Positions 53,485 through 59,400 of a stretch of 64,000 bases of DNA are shown one piece after another. The DNA comes from Trichobilharzia regenti. Lineage: Eukaryota > Platyhelminthes > Trematoda > Strigeidida > Schistosomatidae. A program made the translations under genes and the position numbers. Position 1 is the first letter of the stretch. Each line of letters opens with the position of its first letter. The notes under the pieces were generated by a model. The model was not told where the DNA came from, made no database searches, and saw nothing but the letters and a program-made list of their open reading frames with translations. The stretch spans positions 88,422,319 to 88,486,318 of the forward strand of contig OX235264.1 of assembly GCA_944472135.2 (NCBI GenBank), in the 5' to 3' direction.

Positions 53485-56400
53485 TGGAGCATTTTTTCCT
53501 CTTTTGACCTTGATTAATTATGCTTCTTTTATACAGCTAAATGTACGTCAATACAAATAAAATAACGTAACATAACGACCTTGCTTACCTGTACACAGAA
53601 TTAAGCCACTGAAAACACCATTTGATTTGTCATCATGCTAAACTTGATCTATTAAAACCTCGATACAAGCTGGAAATCTTTTTATAGTTATTCTCATACT
53701 TATTTTCCCAAAGTTTTCTCAGTTTACCCATTTTAGCAATTGACAAAGGCCTTTCACGATTTGGTAATAGTTAAAGTTTTCCTCTTTTTGAAATGTATTT
53801 GTTTTGCAGGATTATGGTCTCCTTAAGAAATGAATAAGTCAGTTCATTGACCACCTTCACAAAGGCAAACACACGTTCAGATGCAAACAGTATCAATACT
53901 TCTCCAGACTGATGGTAGCCGATGTGTTGTGGAGTCAATCATTTTCAAGAGTTGGTTTGTAAGGATTAAATTTGTGAGGTTCAACCAGTCAAGTGTGAGA
54001 ATGGATTTCCCACCGGTGACATTGGTTGGTGGTCGCGCTAAATCACGAATTGGTAGAAGTTAGAATTCATGGGCTGGCCACTGAATTGGGTCCCATTGGC
54101 TGAATGGTATTCGAGCTTGCCTTGTAACCGGAAGGTCATGGGTTCGAACGCTAGCAGTGGGTGCGTACTGACGATGAGTCCAAAACTAGGACGAAACAAC
54201 TGTCCAGTACTCCCTGACTTTCAATGGTTCTCTAACTGACATCAGTCTGTAGTAAAACTCGTAAAAAGTCGGTCATTCTCACACGATTATAAATTAAAAC
54301 TAGAATTTGAAGAAAATAGTGCTAACTTATTACGAACAATGTAGGAAGTTTCTTTCTTGTCAGTATTGTAAGTGGAATAAAGTTAATCATCATCGACCAG
54401 AAGAGGGATTTTAACCACTCACTCCAAATTTAACCTTAGAATGTGTTAGGAATTTTCCGAAAAGTTTATATTAGTCTTCAACTTATAACTTTTACATGAC
54501 TTTTGAACTCCCTAGGTTTGTTTATTGATAACTAGATGACATAATGACAAATTGTTCCAAAAATCAGAACATGTTTATTTGCTTCCCATTGATAGTTCAA
54601 TATATCTTCACCTCAGGTTTCTTATTTGAAACTCCTCAATAGAGGATGTATCACCAGTAGATGTAATCAGTGTTATAGATTAATAACAATTATTTGCGAC
54701 TGCCTGTTCTGTTTAGTCATAGATTGTGTAACTTCCCCTTGATCATATTTTAACTAACACTGTTGCCACTAGCACAGGTCAGAGTACACCTTCATTTAAA
54801 TGGTGCAAATTTTTCCCAAAATTGCTAGTGAAATTGAAATATCTTCAAATTCGCTTAATTCCACTGAACTTACCTCCTTTATTCTTGACAATTCAAAATT
54901 CCTTTCCAACAGTTGACGTTCTGCTTCACTTCTTCTACCTGAAACTTCATTCAGTTGACTTCTTAGACGAGAGATTTCCGCCCTGTCAGCTTCAATTCTG
55001 TCTAGTTTTATACTGGGTATAGAGTTTTGATCTGCAGTCTGCGTCAGACTGTCTCCGCCTCCAGTTGCAGTTGCACCTGTTCCAGTTTCACCGCTGACAC
55101 TTGTAGATTTACCAGCTTTTACGGCATCAACTAATCTCCGTAAACTCTCTTCTGTAGCATTCAAACTAGCTTTCAAATTTGCAGTACGTCTGTCAGCATC
55201 TTCCATTGATTTTTTAAGTTGACGATTCTCCAATGTTAATTCATCTACTTGACGTTTAGCTAAGTCTAATTCACTTAAACTTTCTGAGTCTCCGGTACCT
55301 GCAAAACGACTACGATTTCTCTTATCACGTTCTTGACGAAGATCCGATTCCATATTATGCAATGTTTCCAACATTGTCTGTATGATGAAAAAGTAAAAGG
55401 GAGTAAAAAGTAACGTGTATCAGTAAAACTTATATAAATTATGCGCAGAAGTCAAATAACGTCCAACACAGTTCCATTAAATGAACTGCGAAGAAATGCT
55501 AGAATAATTGTTTTAGTTGCAAGCTTTCGAGATAAATAACAAGATACTAACTGCATACTTTTTTTCTAGCGAAAAGGACTGATGTCACAACCGAAAGATC
55601 TATGTTTAGAAAGTCTTCATGGACAGGACAGTACATGCGTTTCAGGAGTTTTGACCCAATCGAGTATAAAAATAACTTAGTCAGAACACTGTTCAATAGA
55701 GCACGGAATATTTGCTCTGACAGTACAATTGAGCATGAAATAAAAGCTCTGAAGGATATTTTATCTAAGAATGGATATCCTGAGAAGTTCATTAATAAAT
55801 ACTCTAAAGAAACTACCCCCTGCAAAACAATTCAAACAGTTCCAAAGAAACCTGTCTATATCAATTTGCCGTTGAAAGGAGATGACGTACAAGAACTAGT
55901 GAAACGAAGACTCGACAAAGTCATCAAGAGAACTTATTATGCTGCAAAACTTGTTATCCTTAACACCACCAAGCGAGTGCTTCAACAATCTGAGAAAGAC
56001 CAGTCGCCAATCCTCGACACTTCAAACTGCGTATATCAATTTGAGTGTGTTTGTGGCAGCAAATACATAGGTCGTACGGAAAGGAGGATTGTCTACTCGC
56101 ATGATGGAACTTATGCCAAAGTTGTTGAAAACAGCTGAATGCAAAGTGACAAAAACCTCAGTAACAGAACAACTTGTGGACTATGGACTTGGTATCGACG
56201 CTGCCAAGTCATTCACAATTGTCAGCAGACAAAGAAACAGGAAAGTACTTGCAATTGCAGAGGCTTGTGCGATTTGAGTTTATAACCAGGTGTCTGTGTA
56301 CAAAAGGAAATGGTCGTCACTCCGAGTCTACTATGGTAATACGTTTTACTTATTATTCTACTTATTATTATTATTGATTCATTTAAAACTATCTTTTATC

Positions 56401-59400
56401 AGTAGCATTATCTCAACTAATTTCAGCATTATTATTATTATTATTGTTACTATTATTACAATTACTACTATTAATATTAATCTGTTTGGAATTCTTGATA
56501 TATTCTCTAATGACTAATTGTTTATCTGAGTGATGTAATTGAAGTGTAATGCATTTAATTTTAATCTGTCATACTCCCTCGCCCCTTATCTATTTGAACA
56601 TGACCTAGGAAACATTCGCACCTATCTTTCTGCATGACTAATTCAATGTAGTTTATTTACTTATCAGTCTTATATCTGCCACTGTAATTTTAATGGTATA
56701 TATATCCGTGTATGTGGAGTACTCAAAACTGACTAGTTCCACCGAAATTTGATGAATTCGTTAAATCCAGTTTTATTAACCTTTGTTGCTTATTTTGTGG
56801 CTTTCTGTTGATTTTTTTAAAGACGCCTAGTATGGCTATTTTTCTAGGGCCTTAACTACCTTATAAGCCTGACTGACAGAGTATAGACAGTAACAAGCAA
56901 CAGGAAGCATGGGTTAATCTTTATTGATTAGCCTTTGTATTTACTGCAGTCATAAAATATGTCAAACTCAATGTTTACACCCCTCTGTTAACATCTCCTG
57001 TTGTAGTGGTGAAAGATGCATACTCGCATATTCAGAGAAGCATTAGTTTTGAGTCTTACAGATGTATTTTTTTTTAAACAGCTACCAGTAAGACATTTAT
57101 AAAGTTATATTTGTAAAATCTCAGTGAAATTGAAATGATTAATTCCAACGTTTCGTTCGGCAATCTGGTCCGAACTTCTTCAGGGAGATTAATCGAAATT
57201 AACATAACAAAGTTTATATATAAAGGGACACATCTTGTTTTTAAAATTCTTGTCCAATCATGAATCGTGCAACAGGTATCAACATGTATCATAAATAAAT
57301 AAATAGAATTGTATGTTTATATAAAAGTAAATCTCTTATTTTTAAAATATGAATCAATAGGTATACTAAACAAAACAAAAACAAAAATTGTATGAACTAT
57401 GATCAAAAACTTTTTGACCTCAGACTTTCAAAATTTGTCTACTTTTGTTAAAATATGTGTGTATGCAGTATATGCAGGATACAATGGTGTGTGTGTGTAT
57501 GTGTGTGTGTGTGTGGGTGGGTGGAACAGTCATAAAACATTTGCTATTCTCATATGAGCTGTGATCAAGATTTGACCGGATAGTTACAAAATAATTGACA
57601 TTTTTATAAATATAATTTAATTTTTATACATTTGTTATTCTCTCCATAAGAAGACGTGTGGACGTATTTTCAATCTCCGTTGTCTGCAACAGAATATCTA
57701 TCCTAAATCCATAACTGTCAAATCACCTGATAACTCTAGCAGATCAATTAAAGCAGCTCTTTCCGCAACTAGAACGTTTGTACGAGAACGCGTCCACAGA
57801 GCAACCAAAAATATGGAATTATTTCGTATTCGAATGTCCAATTTAGATGAAATCTTATCTGTCTTGGTCACATCAGATTTGAAGTCTCTCATTGATAACA
57901 TTTTTAAATTTAAAGAAGAATTTTATCTTCAATCTTCAAAAGAAGACAAATCAGAAAGTTCGACAGGTTGCTTCAATTAAGCAATAATCCTAAAAACCAT
58001 CAATTTGAAAATCCGTCTAGTCGTAACTGTCTGGATGCGAACAAAGTGGTGGTCAATCTCTCTGACAGAAATTTATCAGATGATGAACTATCCCTCCTTA
58101 AAAAGGGACTTAATTTCAATTTAAACAAAAGGCGTTTATCAGCCTTTGAAGTAGTCCCAGCAATTGAACCATCGTTAAAGTCAGTGACAGCCGAAGAGGC
58201 AAACGTCATTAGACACAAAATTGCAGCAGTACTACTGAACCAGAAGCCAAATGCGCCGAATATAAATAAAAAGGAGCAAATGGCATTAAGACAACTACAG
58301 CAAGATAAGTCAATTGTAATTACAAGAGCAGATAAAGGCAATATCACAGTTGTCATGAACTCTGCAGATTACGAAAAGAAGGCCATTGATCATCTTAATG
58401 ATGGACCTTATGAAAAATTCAACGCGAATAAATCAAGAGCGACATTAAATAAGCTGAAGGCTGAAACAAGCAAAATGCTACAGTCAATAAAAGAAAAGCT
58501 CGGTGTATCACTTTGGTTTACTCTGGCTCCAAAAAGTTGCAGCCCCTGTAGATTTTATGGGTTACCAAAAATACACAAACCAGAAGTACCATTACGTCCA
58601 GTAGTGGATTTTACTAACTCTCCAACATACAAACTCTCAAAATACATTTATCGAATTCTTAGCCCATATGAAATGAAAGTGGAGCATGGAGTGAAAAATT
58701 CGTATGAATTTAAGAGGAAAATAAATTTGACTAATATTGAAGAAGATGAAATAATGGCAAGTTTCGATGTTTATTCATTATTCACGAATGTACCCGTTAA
58801 TGATTCTTTAAGTATTATTTATAATTTACTTTGTGCTGACGACGAACTCAGTGATCGTTGTCCTTTAAATCCCGACGAAATTATGAAGGTATTAGAACTG
58901 TGTCTTAAATCCACGTTATTTACGTTCAGAGGGGTTCTTTATCGTCAAATAGGAGGCATTGCTATGGGATCACCAGTATCTCCGCTAGTCGCCAATCTGT
59001 TTATGCACTCATTAGAAACAAATGCAATTATGAGATGCCTTAGTCCCCCAAAGATGTGGTTAAGATACGTAGATGATACCTTCATCATAATCAAACGTAG
59101 TTTGTTAAATGAACTTTTTCAGTTAATAAACAATATGTCAGAAACCATCAAGTTCTCCAAAGAGGTTGAATCCGATGAAAATGAGTTGGCGTTTCTGGAC
59201 TGTTTAGTAAAAAGAAAATTAGACGGAAAATTTAAAATAAACATTTTCAGAAAGCCGACAAATTCGGATAGATACCTAGATTACCATTCAGCTCACCCAT
59301 TTACCACCAAAGTAACTGTGGCCAAGAATCTGATCAACAGAGCCAAACGTCTAGTTACTGAGGAGGAAGATATTAACGAGGAACTAAAATTAGTTCAATC

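Noticed and set aside
57074..57292. 72-codon frame mirrored at 60261-60512
   Set aside because: Arises from the Penelope inverted terminal repeats; identical because of the inversion, with no protein family pattern.
58000..58356. 118-codon minus-strand frame
   Set aside because: Antisense shadow of the Penelope reverse-transcriptase frame.
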